NCBI GenBank assembly: GCA_963377175.1
Contig: CAUJNA010001247.1
Span: 963,400 to 1,027,399, forward strand
DNA from: Effrenium voratum
Lineage: Eukaryota > Sar > Dinophyceae > Suessiales > Symbiodiniaceae
Direction: 5' to 3'
DNA: 64,000 nt
The notes beneath the pieces were generated by a model, which was not told the origin of the DNA, searched no databases, and was given only the letters and a program-made list of their open reading frames with translations. The position numbers and the translations under genes are program-made. This document shows, one piece after another, positions 11,031 to 21,239 of the stretch (positions within the stretch are counted from its first letter, which is position 1; every line of letters starts with the position of its first letter).

Positions 11031-11090
11031 CATATATATATATATATATATATGCACACATATACTTTATATGCATATGGTCAGCCCCCC
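11031..11090. repeat. (TA)n microsatellite with ATGGTCAGCCCCCC flank
   Basis: About 22 bp of alternating TA, then TATGCACACATATAC and finally ATATGGTCAGCCCCCCATG. The flank matches the end of the microsatellite at 491-555. Confidence 0.7.
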
Positions 11091-11121
11091 ATGATCTGAT
11101 TTTTCCGTTTCTCCGAGCCAC

Positions 11122-11267
11122 TTCAGCACCTACACAACTGTGGTATGTTCAGTTGACGTGTGAACAGTGTCATGTTGACGTTCATGAATTTGCATGTGTA
11201 TGTCAGTTTGCTTGTGCATGGAATGACGAGATGTGCGCAGGCGTCTTGAGATCGAACATAGTTCGCA
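11122..11267 (+). repeat. 5' LTR
   Basis: About 146 bp matching 15453-15606 at roughly 85% by eye, from TTCAGCACCTACACAA to GATCGAAnnTAGTTCGCA. It ends in CA directly before a primer-binding-like site. The start lacks the usual TG, so the true 5' boundary may differ by a few bases. Confidence 0.75.
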
Positions 11268-11279
11268 TGGTAGCGGAGC
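11268..11279 (+). promoter_or_regulatory. Putative primer-binding site (initiator tRNA-Met type)
   Basis: TGGTAGCGGAGC immediately follows the LTR end. It resembles the TGGTA-initiated sites complementary to the 3' end of eukaryotic initiator tRNA-Met used by many copia elements. One or more mismatches are expected with an old copy. Confidence 0.5.
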
Positions 11280-11395
11280 ACCCTGGTTAACAACAGGTCA
11301 CTGCTCGGGTGCTAGGGTTGATGGTTTCTTGGTTCCTCCTGAATACGCCTGTGTATTGATGGATCCAGTATCAAGTTGGACAACCTTCATCGCCG

Positions 11396-12133
11396 TTGGG
11401 TGCAGAACAGTCCGGCGCGCAGCAGGCAGATTTGCAAGCATGGACGCAGCAGGTTAGACAAGTGGCTGAGGCAGCAGTGCAGGCAGCCCAGTTGAGTGCA
11501 ACTTTGGTACAGTCGTTGGTTGCAGCACAGCCGCAGCCGTCAGAGCCATCTCAGTTGCAAGGCAAGGATTTGGTAAAGCTGCTCAAGCAGCCATTTCGGT
11601 TTGAGGCGGCTACGCGTAACGCGGAGCTTTCAGGTTGGCGTGCGTGGTCGTGGGAGCTGGAGCAGTGGCTGGGTGCAATTGATATGCAGTGTACGTCAGA
11701 GCTTGAGATTGTCACGCGCGTGAAGATACCTCCTTCCATGGCAGACATGGCTGCTAACAGGAAGCATCGCAGTCGGCTTTTGCACAACCTTTTGTCCTGA
11801 CTACTTCATGACAGAGGGTTGTTGAGGTCGGTGCCCAACAACAACGAGCACAAAGCATACCGCGTGTTGGTTGCAGATTTGATGCCAAGCAATCCAGCAA
11901 GTGGAGCTTTGAAGTGGCATTGTTCGCTTGTGGTTACTGAAAGTACAACTTATGAAGAACTTCGTGCTGTTATTTTGCGTTTTGATTCAGCATATATCAA
12001 GTGGTCGGACCCGTTGCCGAGGAGCTCTGAACTGAAGGGTAACGGACCGTCGCCCATGGAGCTGGACCGCGTCAAGGGTACACACAAAGGTGACCACAAA
12101 GGCGGCAAGGGCAAAGGAAAAAGGAAAGTATGA
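11396..12133 (+). pseudogene. gag of copia-like element (internal stop)
   Basis: One frame runs from about 11362 to 12133, interrupted only by a TGA at 11798-11800. The first part is Gln/Ala-rich (GAEQSGAQQADLQAWTQQ), then WRAWSWELEQWLGAID, a typical gag segment of dinoflagellate copia elements. After the stop it continues VPNNNEHKAYRVLVADLMPS and ends in a basic GDHKGGKGKGKRK region just before the zinc knuckle. No in-frame ATG is convincing; a short ATG frame at 11359 is out of phase. Role in an intact element: capsid and RNA packaging. Confidence 0.7.
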
Positions 12134-12151
12134 CAAAGGCAAAGGCAAAGT

Positions 12152-12273
12152 CATGGGGGCTGGGGGGGAGGGAGGGGAGGGGGAGGGAGCCCTAAATAAG
12201 CCCCTATTAAGCCCTTAAAAGGCCTTATTCAGGGCTCCCCTCCCCCTCCCCTCCCTCCCCCCCAGCCCCCATG
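12152..12273. mobile_element. Foldback element inserted in the gag basic linker
   Basis: A 122-bp near-perfect inverted repeat: the left arm starts CATGGGGGCTGGGGGGGAGG, the right arm ends CCTCCCCCCCAGCCCCCATG, and the two ~42-bp arms differ by a single base. The ~38-bp centre itself carries AAATAAGCCCC and AAGGCCTTATT. It interrupts the KGKGK-coding repeat of gag. ATGACAAAGG occurs at 12130-12139 and again at 12271-12280, which may be a target duplication or just the gag repeat. Confidence 0.65.
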
Positions 12274-12671
12274 ACAAAGGATGCAGTGGCAACAATTACA
12301 ACAAGGGCAAAGGCAAGGGCAAGGACAATCATGGCAACAACAGTAAAGGTTCTGGAAACGCAGACAGGGACAAAACTGGTGTTTGTCACTATTGCAATAA
12401 AGCTGGATACTGGAAGAAAGATTGCTTTCAAGACAAGAGAGACAAGGAAAATAACACTGTTCGCAATGCGCAGGGTGACGCTGGCAGTATTCCTTCAGGT
12501 AGCCCCGTGCAGATTGCGACAACTGGAGTTCCGAGTTCGGCAAGCAGCGCACCATCAGTAGCATCATCATCCACACACAAAACCGTTGCACCAGTCAGAC
12601 GCGTGAACCAAGACAATCGATCGCGACGAAGTGCTTTCGGATCAACGAAGATGCAAAACAATCTGATTTGA
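12274..12671 (+). pseudogene. gag zinc-knuckle region with altered CCHC
   Basis: The frame ending at TGA 12669-12671 reads a basic KGKGKGKDNHGNN stretch and then CHYCNKAGYWKKDC (12384-12425). This has CCHC spacing, C-x2-C-x4-[H]-x4-C, but the histidine codon is replaced by TAC (Tyr, 12408-12410). It is followed by a Ser/Thr-rich linker. In an intact element this knuckle binds genomic RNA; here a zinc ligand is lost. Confidence 0.65.
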
Positions 12672-13120
12672 CCATATTTTCTCTGACTGAGCATGACAGT
12701 GATAGTGGAGGTGAACATGTCCGCATTGTTTTGCATGGTTCACGCGAGTTGGATTTGAAGGGCCATGGCGTGGCATGTGGCAGCACCAGCAAACCGTCAC
12801 ATGTGGCGCAAACGTTGTTAGGCCCGTGGTCGAAATTGATGAGCCTTGCCATGAAACTCGTGCAATTTCTGGTGGCATGCGCTCCACGGACATTCTATCG
12901 ATTCCAATGCTGACGTTTCACGCCTATACCAAGGAGTTACAGCAATGTCGGCTTGCAAATGCCTGATCGCAGTGGAGTGTCAGGCCACCAACTGAGGAAC
13001 GTTTCCACTCGCAGGGCAACAGTGCAGATTGGCAGTGCTACATTCGTGGGGCAATTCCTGATAGCCGACGTTAGCGTTTGGATTGGTCAGCACGCGCTGA
13101 GATTCAGACGATGTTTTCCT
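12672..13120 (+). pseudogene. Aspartic protease remnant of copia-like element
   Basis: At 12900-12920 the frame reads DSNADVS, matching the retroelement protease active site D-[ST]-G-A with Gly changed to Asn. A frameshift follows. Another frame then continues VGLQMPDRSGVSGH, RNVSTRRATVQIGSATFVG and FLIADV, the expected beta-strand region. Frameshifts on both sides make it non-functional. Confidence 0.5.
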
Positions 13121-13130
13121 CACGAATGGT

Positions 13131-13840
13131 GTGCGCGATATTCCAATTACCTATATGCGGAACAGCCTTTGTGTTTCAGGTTTTATCTGTGCAGTGAGTG
13201 ATGGTTTGGGTGCGCTGGACGCTGAAGAAGGCATTTCAGATTTGGATTTCGAAGGTGAAGAAGGATCATTTGCCGAAGTGAATGCGCGCGCGATCCTGTG
13301 CAGACAGCAACTGATGAGATGCAGGACGACGAGCTTCCTACCTTTTGAGGAGGATGAGGCAGAGCATATTGCCGCGAATCGTGATTTGCTTGCGGCGCAT
13401 TTTTGCCCGGATCCAGGCCAGCACGTTTATGCAATGGCCACAGATTTGCATGTGAGAAAAGTGACACTGGGAGACACCATTACGGCTTCACAGAACACGC
13501 GGCAGAAAACGGATGCTTTGCACTTTGCAACTCAGTTTGTTGGCAAGCGTTATCTTGACATTACAGAATGTTTGCCGTATGAGGACTTGCAGTACAGAAC
13601 AGCTGTGATCAGGACATCGGACGAGTGGAAAATTGCCGACCGACAACGGATGAACCCGCAAGTGGCATTGAAGGTGTTTCATTTCGGGTGGATGTGTTTA
13701 GTCTGGCACATAGCAAGCGGATGTCCTGCGAGGAGATACAGCCGAGTGGCTCCAAGCGCGCCGGTGTTTCGTATTGAGATTGATGGTCATCATATCCCTT
13801 TTCTTACGCATGTGGGTGATCTCGGGCGCGTCAGTCGAGC
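13131..13840 (+). pseudogene. Open region between protease and RT end, product unclear
   Basis: One frame stays open for over 300 codons (VRDIPITYMRNSLCV, then an acidic stretch with LDFEGEEGSF, then VGKRYLDITECLPYEDL). It lies where integrase and RT should be, but I see no HHCC zinc motif, DDE or YxDD. It is probably linker sequence joined across a deletion. Confidence 0.4.
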
Positions 13841-14059
13841 ATGTGGTCTCGGTCGGATGAAGTTTGGTTCGAGAAGAGGTCCCATCGGACTGGTGACGTG
13901 CCCACAGACACGCAAAAGGACTTGCTGGATGATGAGCAGGCAACAGTTTACAGAACGAGCGTGGGAATTTTGCTTTACCTTGCTCACGATGTGTTTGAGG
14001 CCCAGTTCGGCATTCGGTTGCTCGCGCAGTACATGGCACCCCTACGGTTGGCAGTATGA
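13841..14059 (+). pseudogene. Reverse transcriptase C-terminal (connection) remnant
   Basis: DDEQATVYRTSVGILLYLAH, followed by FEAQFGIRLLAQYM, matches the conserved copia segment between RT and RNase H (Y-R-x-x-V-G-x-L-x-Y-L). It is in a different frame from the preceding open region and ends at a stop, so it is broken. Confidence 0.6.
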
Positions 14060-14163
14060 TTGGCTCAAGTCCGCCAGTTACCAATGCATCATGAACCATG
14101 TTTGATTGTCCGGCTCTGGGGCAAGGCGTTGCGTGCAAGATGATCAAGGAGCACACCTTGGAA

Positions 14164-14550
14164 GGTTTTGCTGATGCTGCCTGGAGTGGATGTCGACAGA
14201 CCCGTAAACGTGTCAAGGGAACTGCAGAGCCAGCCACACACAGAGGTGCATTGTGTTGAGTTGCGCAGAGAGCGAACTGCGCGCCATGTTGCCGACGACT
14301 GGTGAGTGCCTTTTTAATATTCGGAACAATTTGCGCATCCTCGTGCCTACCCAGCCTGTACACGTTCGGGTTTTTTCAGACAGCGCAGCTGCTCGCGGTG
14401 TTGCAAGGCCAGGCGCCGGGCGAATAAAGCATTTGGAGGGCAAGTAATTATTTGTGGATTCAAGGCAAGGCACGCTCTGACAAAATCACATGTTCGGCAA
14501 TCGGCGCAAAGGCTATATAATCTTGCAGATTTGTTCACGAAAGGTCTGGC
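14164..14550 (+). pseudogene. RNase H remnant of copia-like element
   Basis: Three conserved blocks lie in order but in shifting frames: GFADAAWSGCRQTRKRV (14164-14214, the first catalytic Asp region), LSCAESELRAM (14256-14288, catalytic Glu) and VFSDSAAARGVARPGAGRIK (from 14368, catalytic Asp and H-bearing follow-on). The terminal copia signature NLADLFTKGL follows near 14518-14547. The frameshifts make this a pseudogene. Confidence 0.7.
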
Positions 14551-15071
14551 GTGCAATCGCATCGCATACCTTTTGTATTGTCTGTGTGTGTGTGACGAGC
14601 AGGGCAAATGTCATTAGGGGTATTCACAAAGATCTACATGATGAGTATGGATGTCAAGGTACGCCACACACTCGCCTTGCAAAGCGGATCTTGCAGATCA
14701 GCATGATGCAAGCCCTCATCCGTGGAGGAGCAAGCTTGCAGCAAGATGAGGACGCCTTGAGCAGCTTTGAGAGCCCAATCATGTTTGAGCTTGAACACTC
14801 CATTGTCCTCATTGCACTTGTGATGGTATTTGAGGTGATGGGACGCTGGTCGGTTTTCACGTGTCGTGTTCAGCGCCAAGCGTGCATGTTCAGTTCGGTT
14901 GGAGAGCAGACAGATAGCTTTGCGATGCAGATGCAAAATTGCCATTGCGAGCATGAATTTCCACCATGTTTGCGACAAGGAACGGACGGCAGTATCATAG
15001 GCTGCGTTGCCGCTGGACAACCAGATGATGCTACTCGCACGACGAAGACCAAGCTGTCCGATGAAAGTTGA
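14490..15071 (+). pseudogene. Post-RNase H open region of the retroelement
   Basis: A 193-codon open frame overlaps the end of RNase H in another phase. It contains ISMMQALIRGGASLQQDE and a hydrophobic segment HSIVLIALVMVFEVMG that could span a membrane. Dinoflagellate copia elements often have an extra C-terminal segment here, but I cannot identify it; the role is unknown. Confidence 0.35.
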
Positions 15072-15452
15072 AGAAGCGCCCCACGTGCTTTCCTCTTCAA
15101 GTTCCGGGCTCAGAGCCAATCATTGCGAGGCCAATTGATCTGAATGTGAGATCCCGCCACTCGCAGGTGATCTGTGGCTACGATTTTGGCAGTTTCTGTT
15201 CATGACCAACAAGCCAACAGGAGTTTGTTCATGAAGGCTGCAAAGAAGCTTTCTTTGTGAAGTCCGTGTGTTCAGATGGGCATGGTAGTGTGCCCGACGT
15301 TTCACATCTTGAAGATGGTGAATTGCAGAACATGAGCGTGCGCAAGTTTGAACTCTCATTTGCCTAAACACCTGAAGCTGAAATACGGCAGAGTGTGACT
15401 TTTGCTACAACGCATGCAGTCAAGTCTAAGTCTGAGGTCGGGTGCGAACCAT

Positions 15453-15606
15453 TTCAGCACCTACACAAGTGTCTATGTCCATGTTGAGTTGACGAGTGAA
15501 CAGTACACCTTGGCGTTCATGAACTTGCATGTGTGTGTGTGTCAGTTTGCTTGTGCATAGAATGATGAGATGCGCGCAGGCGTCTTGAGATCGAAAGTAG
15601 TTCGCA
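15453..15606 (+). repeat. 3' LTR
   Basis: About 154 bp matching the 5' LTR from TTCAGCACCTACACAA to TAGTTCGCA, with a few small indels (an extra TG run, one insertion). The divergence indicates an old insertion. The outer flanks (GAGCCAC left, GCTGTAG right) show no clear target duplication. Confidence 0.75.
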
Positions 15607-16980
15607 GCTGTAGGGTTCCACCTCCACAGGTAGACAAAACTTGGAAGTTTGCAGCGAATATGAAACACACCAGGTTTAGCAGTTCACATATACACATAGA
15701 TGCAACCACTCCCCAGGTCATTTGACGCAGTTTGCTCCTCAGGATCCATCCAACGCAAAGCATCAGGAAGCGTCCGGCACCCAGCTCAAACGTAGTTTTT
15801 TGAGAGGATCCTTTGGCCTTTCCCATTCCCATTTGGGGTCAGTTAAGAATGAGGCCTGCTTTGGAAGATCCAAATCCAAAAGCTGCATCCTTCTATAACT
15901 CACAGGAATCGCAGCCCTGAATTGAAGCGTTCTGGATGGTTGAAGGGTCCAAGAGTTGAGGATGATTGATCAAACATCAGTCTTGAACAGCCAAGGTTCC
16001 CTCAAAAAAAGGAACCATGCCAGAGTTCGTACCTCGAAGCAGTCCAGCGGCAAGGTCATTGGTTCCAGCAAACCCAGTGTTCGAGACGAATTTCAAGGGA
16101 GATTGGCCAATGATTGCAAGTGAAATCGTGTACGACGCTGTCTTCTGATGAGCGCCAGGTTTTCTCTCGTCGGTGTCTGTCTGTGTGTGTGAGTGTGGCT
16201 GCCTCGCGACAAGCTTTGCAACAAGGTCGGCCCCGTGATGAAGGATCCGCAGACAAGCCATTGGCTGGAGCTGCGATAGATGTTGGAATTGCTTGCCCCA
16301 CATTCTTGACTTTTAGAACCAGGGAAGCGCGGGAAGGCCGATAATGAGGAACCAAACAGAAGCCTATCTGGCAGCCAGCGTGGGTTCATTGAGAATCAGA
16401 CAACGGGCCAACTCAGAAGATTCCATTGCGATAGAGCCACACACACACAAACACGCCACAGAAAGTAAACTTGAGGTAACATCAGTTTCCACTGCCAACA
16501 TGTTGTTTCATCCTGTATGATCAATGGTGCTGATTGCATTCCTTGCATGTGTTGTTTTTGTGATTGCTTTGCGCTTGCTTGTCAGACGGATAAAGAGGCT
16601 CCCATGAAAGCCGAAACCAAAAACGATTGAATTCAAATCAAGGGTACGCCCCGGACTTCCAGATTATTGATGTCACTTCTGTGTGGCTGCAAAACGTTCA
16701 GGATTCTTGGAGGCTTGAACTATTCTCTGTCTATTTGTGTGCGGGGTTGTTTCCTGGTCTGTGCTACTTCTCCATCCAAATGTAGAGTATGGTGCAACAC
16801 GGACGGAAACTGTCGTTTCACTCAACATGAACAAATGCCGTAGTCGTTTTTGATTGTTCAGATCGCTGTTGGTTGCTTCTGCAATGCGTATGTATCGTAT
16901 GTTGATCAATCAAGGACCATGTTGTTTACGTGGTTGCTTTTTGAGCATGTGGAACATGATTGCTTCCCCACCAAGCAGAG
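15607..16980. other. Unassigned region
   Basis: No domain, repeat array or convincing exon seen. Open frames of up to 108 codons on the minus strand overlap each other in several phases and look random. Confidence 0.4.
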
Positions 16981-17185
16981 GTGTGTGTGTGTGTGTGCGG
17001 CGTTTGTGTTTGTTTGTACGTGTGCGTGCGTGCGAGCGTGCGAGCGTGCGAGTGTCTGTGTGTCTGTTTGTCTGTGTGTCGGTGTGTCTGTGTGTCTTTG
17101 TGTCTTTGTGTCTGTGTGTCTGTGTGTCTGTGTGTCTGTGTGTCTGTGTGTCTGTGTGTCTGTGTGTGTGCGTGCGTGTGTGTCC
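16981..17185. repeat. TG / TGTCTG microsatellite
   Basis: A TG run, then TGCG variants, then about 12 units of TGTGTCTG. It sits directly upstream of the dispersed repeat copy at 17186. Confidence 0.9.
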
Positions 17186-17404
17186 TGTTTCTAAGGGGTT
17201 CCTGTTGGAGTCGTTCTTGTTGGAGTCGGACGCCACCATAGCAAGCGACTTGACGTTCAGCACCTCCGCTAGCTGCTGGCGTCCCGCTAGCGGAGTGAAA
17301 GACGATCAAGCGTGGCCTATGCCCAAACTCCTTTTGGGTTGCCTTTGGTTTTGCCCCTTTTGGTTTGCCACATGGGACGCGCCTCACGGCTTCACTGTCT
17401 CCCA
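17186..17404 (+). repeat. Dispersed ~230-bp repeat, copy 1
   Basis: From CTAAGGGGTTCCTGTTGGAG to TTCACTGTCTCCCA this matches 20278-20508. Shared blocks include GTTGGAGTCGGACGCCACCA, GAAAGACGATCAAGCGTGG and TTTTGGTTTGCCACATGGGA. Both copies are preceded by a TG run, so the run may be part of the repeat. Confidence 0.75.
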
Positions 17405-18433
17405 GTGTACCGGCACTGCTTCCGAGCCACGGGCAGTGTCGACCCTCCGACACACTCGATTTTTTGAGATCTTTCCCGACTGACCTTTACCACTGACCTG
17501 CTCCACTGATTTGGACCTTTACCTGACTTCTCAGCATCCCAGGACTGATGTTTCACCCAAACCCTATCAAGAACCTCGCTGTAGACCCGTCTCCCATCAG
17601 GCATATCTGGCTCATTTGCGACGGCCCCTGATGAGGCGCCCTGACGTAGGTCCAATGTCCGGTCCAACTCGGCAGGACGCATGGCGACCTTCTTGGCGGG
17701 GCCCACACCTTTCAATCTCAAGCTCTTCTTCAGAAATCCACGTCTCCATCAGCGGTCACCTGACATTGGCCGTGGCAACGCCCACGGCATCCCCGGCCTC
17801 AAGTCCTCGCCCAAAGCCAACGCTCCCGCTGCCGTCTTCAGCAATGCGGAATTCTTTGATCCGGCCTGCGCCACACTACAGCATGGCACCGATCACTTTG
17901 TGCCTCACCTCTCGTCGCCTACATTCACCAGACTGGATCCGTCAGTAAAGCCGGTTCCTACTATCAGGTCCTCTACCACATCGGCATCACCTGTCAGGAA
18001 GTACCTAGTCCTCCACGCCACCCAGCCGCGATCAGTCTATTGGAAGCACCGGCATCACCTACGCCAACAGGGAGCGCGACTCGCAGAACCCGCTCTTCGC
18101 TCATAGATTTGGACAACTACGACAGCCCTCACTCAACTCGCCCTACATAGGCTGCAAGCACAAACGAGTCTCATCAGGACACACGGCTACCAAGTTCGTG
18201 CCAAATCGGGTACGCGAGGATTCAAGGAGCAAAATGCTCCTGACTTGTTTGATGTCCATGCCACAGGGCTCCCACCAAGTGAAACTCTTTGGGAGCAGCA
18301 CCAAACTACAAAAGTTAAATTTGTGTGAACATTTTAGCGTATTGAACATCCATTTAACATTCAGCTTCCTTTAGTTTATTTGACTTTCATGGCTGTGCTA
18401 TTGCTTTAGGCTCCTCTTAACTGTCGCTATGTC
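17405..18433. other. Unassigned region with open frames
   Basis: Two overlapping frames (17511-17948 and 17681-18106) of about 140 codons are rich in Pro/Ser/Arg and give no recognisable domain. No AG-acceptor plus ATG arrangement like that of the 31-38 kb array is seen. Confidence 0.35.
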
Positions 18434-19760
18434 TTAGCGAGCCAGCGCTGATTCGGCGGATCCTTGCTTCTTCAGACCTCGCCAAAATGGCGCTGAATCA
18501 GGGAGCCTTTCAGCGCAGATTCGCAAGGTTCCTTGCCAAAACGGCGCTGAAACCACAGCTTTCCTTGCCAAAATTGACAAGGATTTACAATTCCTTGCGC
18601 TGAAAGAAGGACTGGGTGGTGAGGGTGATGACTCCGACCAGGTGTCGCTGGCGAGCTTGCCGAGGAGAACGGCGACCGCCTTGAGTAGGCGATGATGGCG
18701 CGGCCCGACTTCTTCCGCTTGAGGAAGACTTTTCCCAGTGGCCGTGGTCTGCTTGCGATAGGCCCACTTGTACTTCTTGCGGATGCGTCTAGGAACTGCC
18801 TCAAGGATGATGGCGTCAGCTTGCTCGGTGTCGAGGGTGGCAGGCTTGAAGGTGTTGGATTCCAGCCATGTGCGTTGACTGCCTTGGAAACACATGCACG
18901 GACAGTTGTGCATCAGATGATGGTTGTCATGATCTTCGTTGTAGCACATGAAGTCTTGATGGAGGTGGCGGCGGATGATGTTGAGCTGATGCTTTGTGAG
19001 CAGCTGGTGTCTTCGAGCGCGGGCGTGTTGCTCGTACTGGGTGTTGAGGAGGCTCATGAGAGGCGCGTCAAACTGATCCGTAAGCACCATTGACGCAGAG
19101 GACTCATGCGCCCGCTGCCGATAAGTTGGTGCATCTACATAGCTACGAAGCAAGGGCTGAAGTGTAGGCGTGAACTCATCCAGGCCCGCGGCCACATCAT
19201 CCTGGAACCACGCGCATGCGCAAGTGTCCGGCCCGCAGCGAGCTTTCTGCTGGGGATGTAGTGCCCAACTGCAGTGGTGTAGCAGTAGCTAGAAGACCTT
19301 GTGTGGTGACCTGGCAGTTCGGGTGAGAAAGCCACGGAAGGCGTGGAAGGCGATTGAACTTGGGGGTTTGGAGTTGTCTGAACTTAAAGACGCGCTTTAA
19401 GAAGGTGCGGGCTCGATGCTCATGAGGTTGTTCTACATTGCCAGAGAGGCGGTATAGCGCATATATGGACATATCAAGGTCTGAATGCTGTGATAGTTGT
19501 CCCACGCTTCGATGTGCTCCAAGGTGAGCCTGGCGAGGATCATCACTGTGCAGCTGCGACGTAACCGAGACCATGGCTGATCGGACATATCCCCGCTGAC
19601 CCGAATCAGCGCTGATTCAAACGAATCCTCGCCGGAAGGACTGGGCATCTGGAGCAACAAAAACGCCACTTTGCCGAGACCGACGAAGATGTGGAACTTT
19701 CCTTTCGCAATGATGACCTGGTTATGGTTGGCTTCTTCAACAGCGTCCCCCAGAATCAAG
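18434..19760 (-). pseudogene. Degenerate minus-strand coding remnant, unidentified
   Basis: Three minus-strand frames follow each other: 19433-19759 (VEEANHNQVIIAKGKFHIFV, WDNYHSIQTLICPYMRY), 19197-19574 (HEHRARTFLKRVFKFRQL) and 18434-19195 (253 codons, HQLLTKHQLNIIRRHLHQ). The serial frames and protein-like segments suggest a frameshifted gene, possibly a retroelement, but no catalytic motif was found. A 16-bp perfect palindrome GAATCAGCGCTGATTC lies at 19604-19619. Confidence 0.3.
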
Positions 19761-20257
19761 CGCGCGCATCAGTTTCCCCACTCCTTGCCGAGCATCAACA
19801 GCGGCAACCCGGCTCCACTTGCTTGGTGGAAACGTTGAGATCATGTCACCACAGCCGGGTCTTCACCGGCAAGCAGTCGTTCCGTCGCACACCCGCAACC
19901 CAGATCATGTACCTGGATGACATTGCAATGTCTAGCTTAAGGCGATGACATAAGCTATGACCCTGCCTGAATTGGTCCAGCAGCTGCAGCGCTGCCCTCA
20001 ACACACTGCACTGGTGAGCGTGGCACTCGGCCGAGGCCTGTCGCCGCTGCTCACCATTGTTCTTGCTGCTTGTCCTGGAAGGAGCCTGCGCAGTCAGCTT
20101 TCAGCCCCCAGGCAGGGTTTTACATAGAGCCTGGCCGTTGCGCGAGCTGGTGAGGCTGCAGTCGCCTGTGTCGCAGGCGGCATACAATGGCCCTGCACCG
20201 CTAACGGAAATCAGAGGGCTTCAAGATGGAGGCGCGTTCTTCCCCCTTCGGGTGTGT
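19761..20257. other. Unassigned region
   Basis: No gene recognised. The plus-strand peptide IMYLDDIAMSS near 19909 superficially resembles an RT YxDD box but has no supporting context. Confidence 0.3.
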
Positions 20258-20277
20258 GTGTGTGTGCCCCCTGCGTC

Positions 20278-20508
20278 TAAGGATCGAGTTCCTGTTGGAG
20301 TTGTTCTTGTTGGAGTCGGACGCCACCATAGCAAACGACTTGATGTTCAGTACCTAAGCTAGCTGCTTGCGTCCCTGATGAGGAGGGCTAGCAGACTGAA
20401 AGACGATCAAGCGTGGGCTATGCCGAAACACCAACTGGGTTACCTTGAGTTTCGGGCCCCTTTTGGTTTGCCACATGGGATGCGCCTCACGGTTTCACTG
20501 TCTCCCAA
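20278..20508 (+). repeat. Dispersed ~230-bp repeat, copy 2
   Basis: Second copy of 17186-17404, with a preceding TG run at 20250-20262 and an internal difference around 20365-20390 (GATGAGGAGG instead of CCGCTAGCGG). It is followed at once by a TTTGTGTG minisatellite. Confidence 0.75.
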
Positions 20509-20515
20509 CAAGCGT

Positions 20516-20935
20516 GTCTGCGTGTGTGTTTGTGTGTTGGTGTGTTGGTGCGTTTGTGTGTTTGTGTGCTTGTGTGTGTTTGTGTGTTTGTGTTTGATTG
20601 TGTTTGTGTGTTTGATTGTGTTTGGGTGTTTGTGCGTGTGTGCGTTTGTGTGTTCGTGTGTTTGTGTTTTTGTGTGTTTGTGTATTTGTGTGATTGTGTG
20701 TTTGTGTGTGCTTGTGTGCTTGTGTGTTTGTGCGGTTGTGCGGTTGTGCGTTTGTGCGTTTGTGAGTTTGTGCGTTTGTGCGTTTGTGTGTTTGTGCGTT
20801 TGCGCGTTTGTGCGTTTGTCGTTTGTGCGTTTGTGCGTTTCTGCGTTTCTGTGTTTCCGCGTTTGTGCGTTTGCGCGTTTGCGCGTTTGGCGTGTGTGCG
20901 TTTGCGCTTTTGCGCGTTTTGCGCGTTTGCGCGAT
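20516..20935. repeat. TGTGTTTG / TGCGTTTG minisatellite
   Basis: About 420 bp of 8-bp units grading from TTTGTGTG on the left to TTTGTGCG and TTTGCGCG on the right. Long open frames on both strands are repeat artefacts. Confidence 0.9.
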
Positions 20936-21239
20936 CCCTCTGTTTTGGCTTGGAATCTGGCGCCTTTTTTCCCATGTCCGCCGGAGATCTGAGTCCGAAT
21001 GTGTTTGAGGTTGGGTTGTGGGAAGCTCATGGTCTGTGATACCGAGTCCTGGTAGAAACCAGGCAACACTGGCGTGCTCACTCTTTCGGCTGGGGAATGC
21101 AGTTGTTGAGGGCCTGGTATTGGTTCGCATGTTTTGCCCATGCCGTTTCGCTTGCTCATATATAGCAAATTGCCTGGTTGCATTGACTGGGTTGCTCGAA
21201 GGTAATCTTTAATCCTTACCCCAGATATTGAGGAATTCT

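Larger units (their letters stand above)
11122..15606 (+). mobile_element. Decayed Ty1/copia-like LTR retrotransposon
   Basis: Two diverged direct repeats (LTRs) bracket, in order, a primer-binding-like site, a gag reading frame with an internal stop, a zinc-knuckle remnant, an aspartic-protease active-site remnant, and the C-terminal end of pol (RT connection and RNase H). The order protease before RT/RNase H fits Ty1/copia, though the integrase that would confirm it, and the RT palm with its catalytic YxDD, are not found. The element is only ~4.5 kb, so a large internal deletion is likely. Multiple stops and frameshifts show it is not autonomous. Confidence 0.8.

Noticed and set aside
14057..14070. 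GATTGGCTCAAG matching the spliced leader end
   Set aside because: It lies inside the retroelement pol remnant and is explained by coding sequence; only 10-11 bases match.
19900..19948. RT-like YLDD box (IMYLDDIAMSS)
   Set aside because: No flanking RT motifs, and the surrounding protein-like frames are on the other strand.
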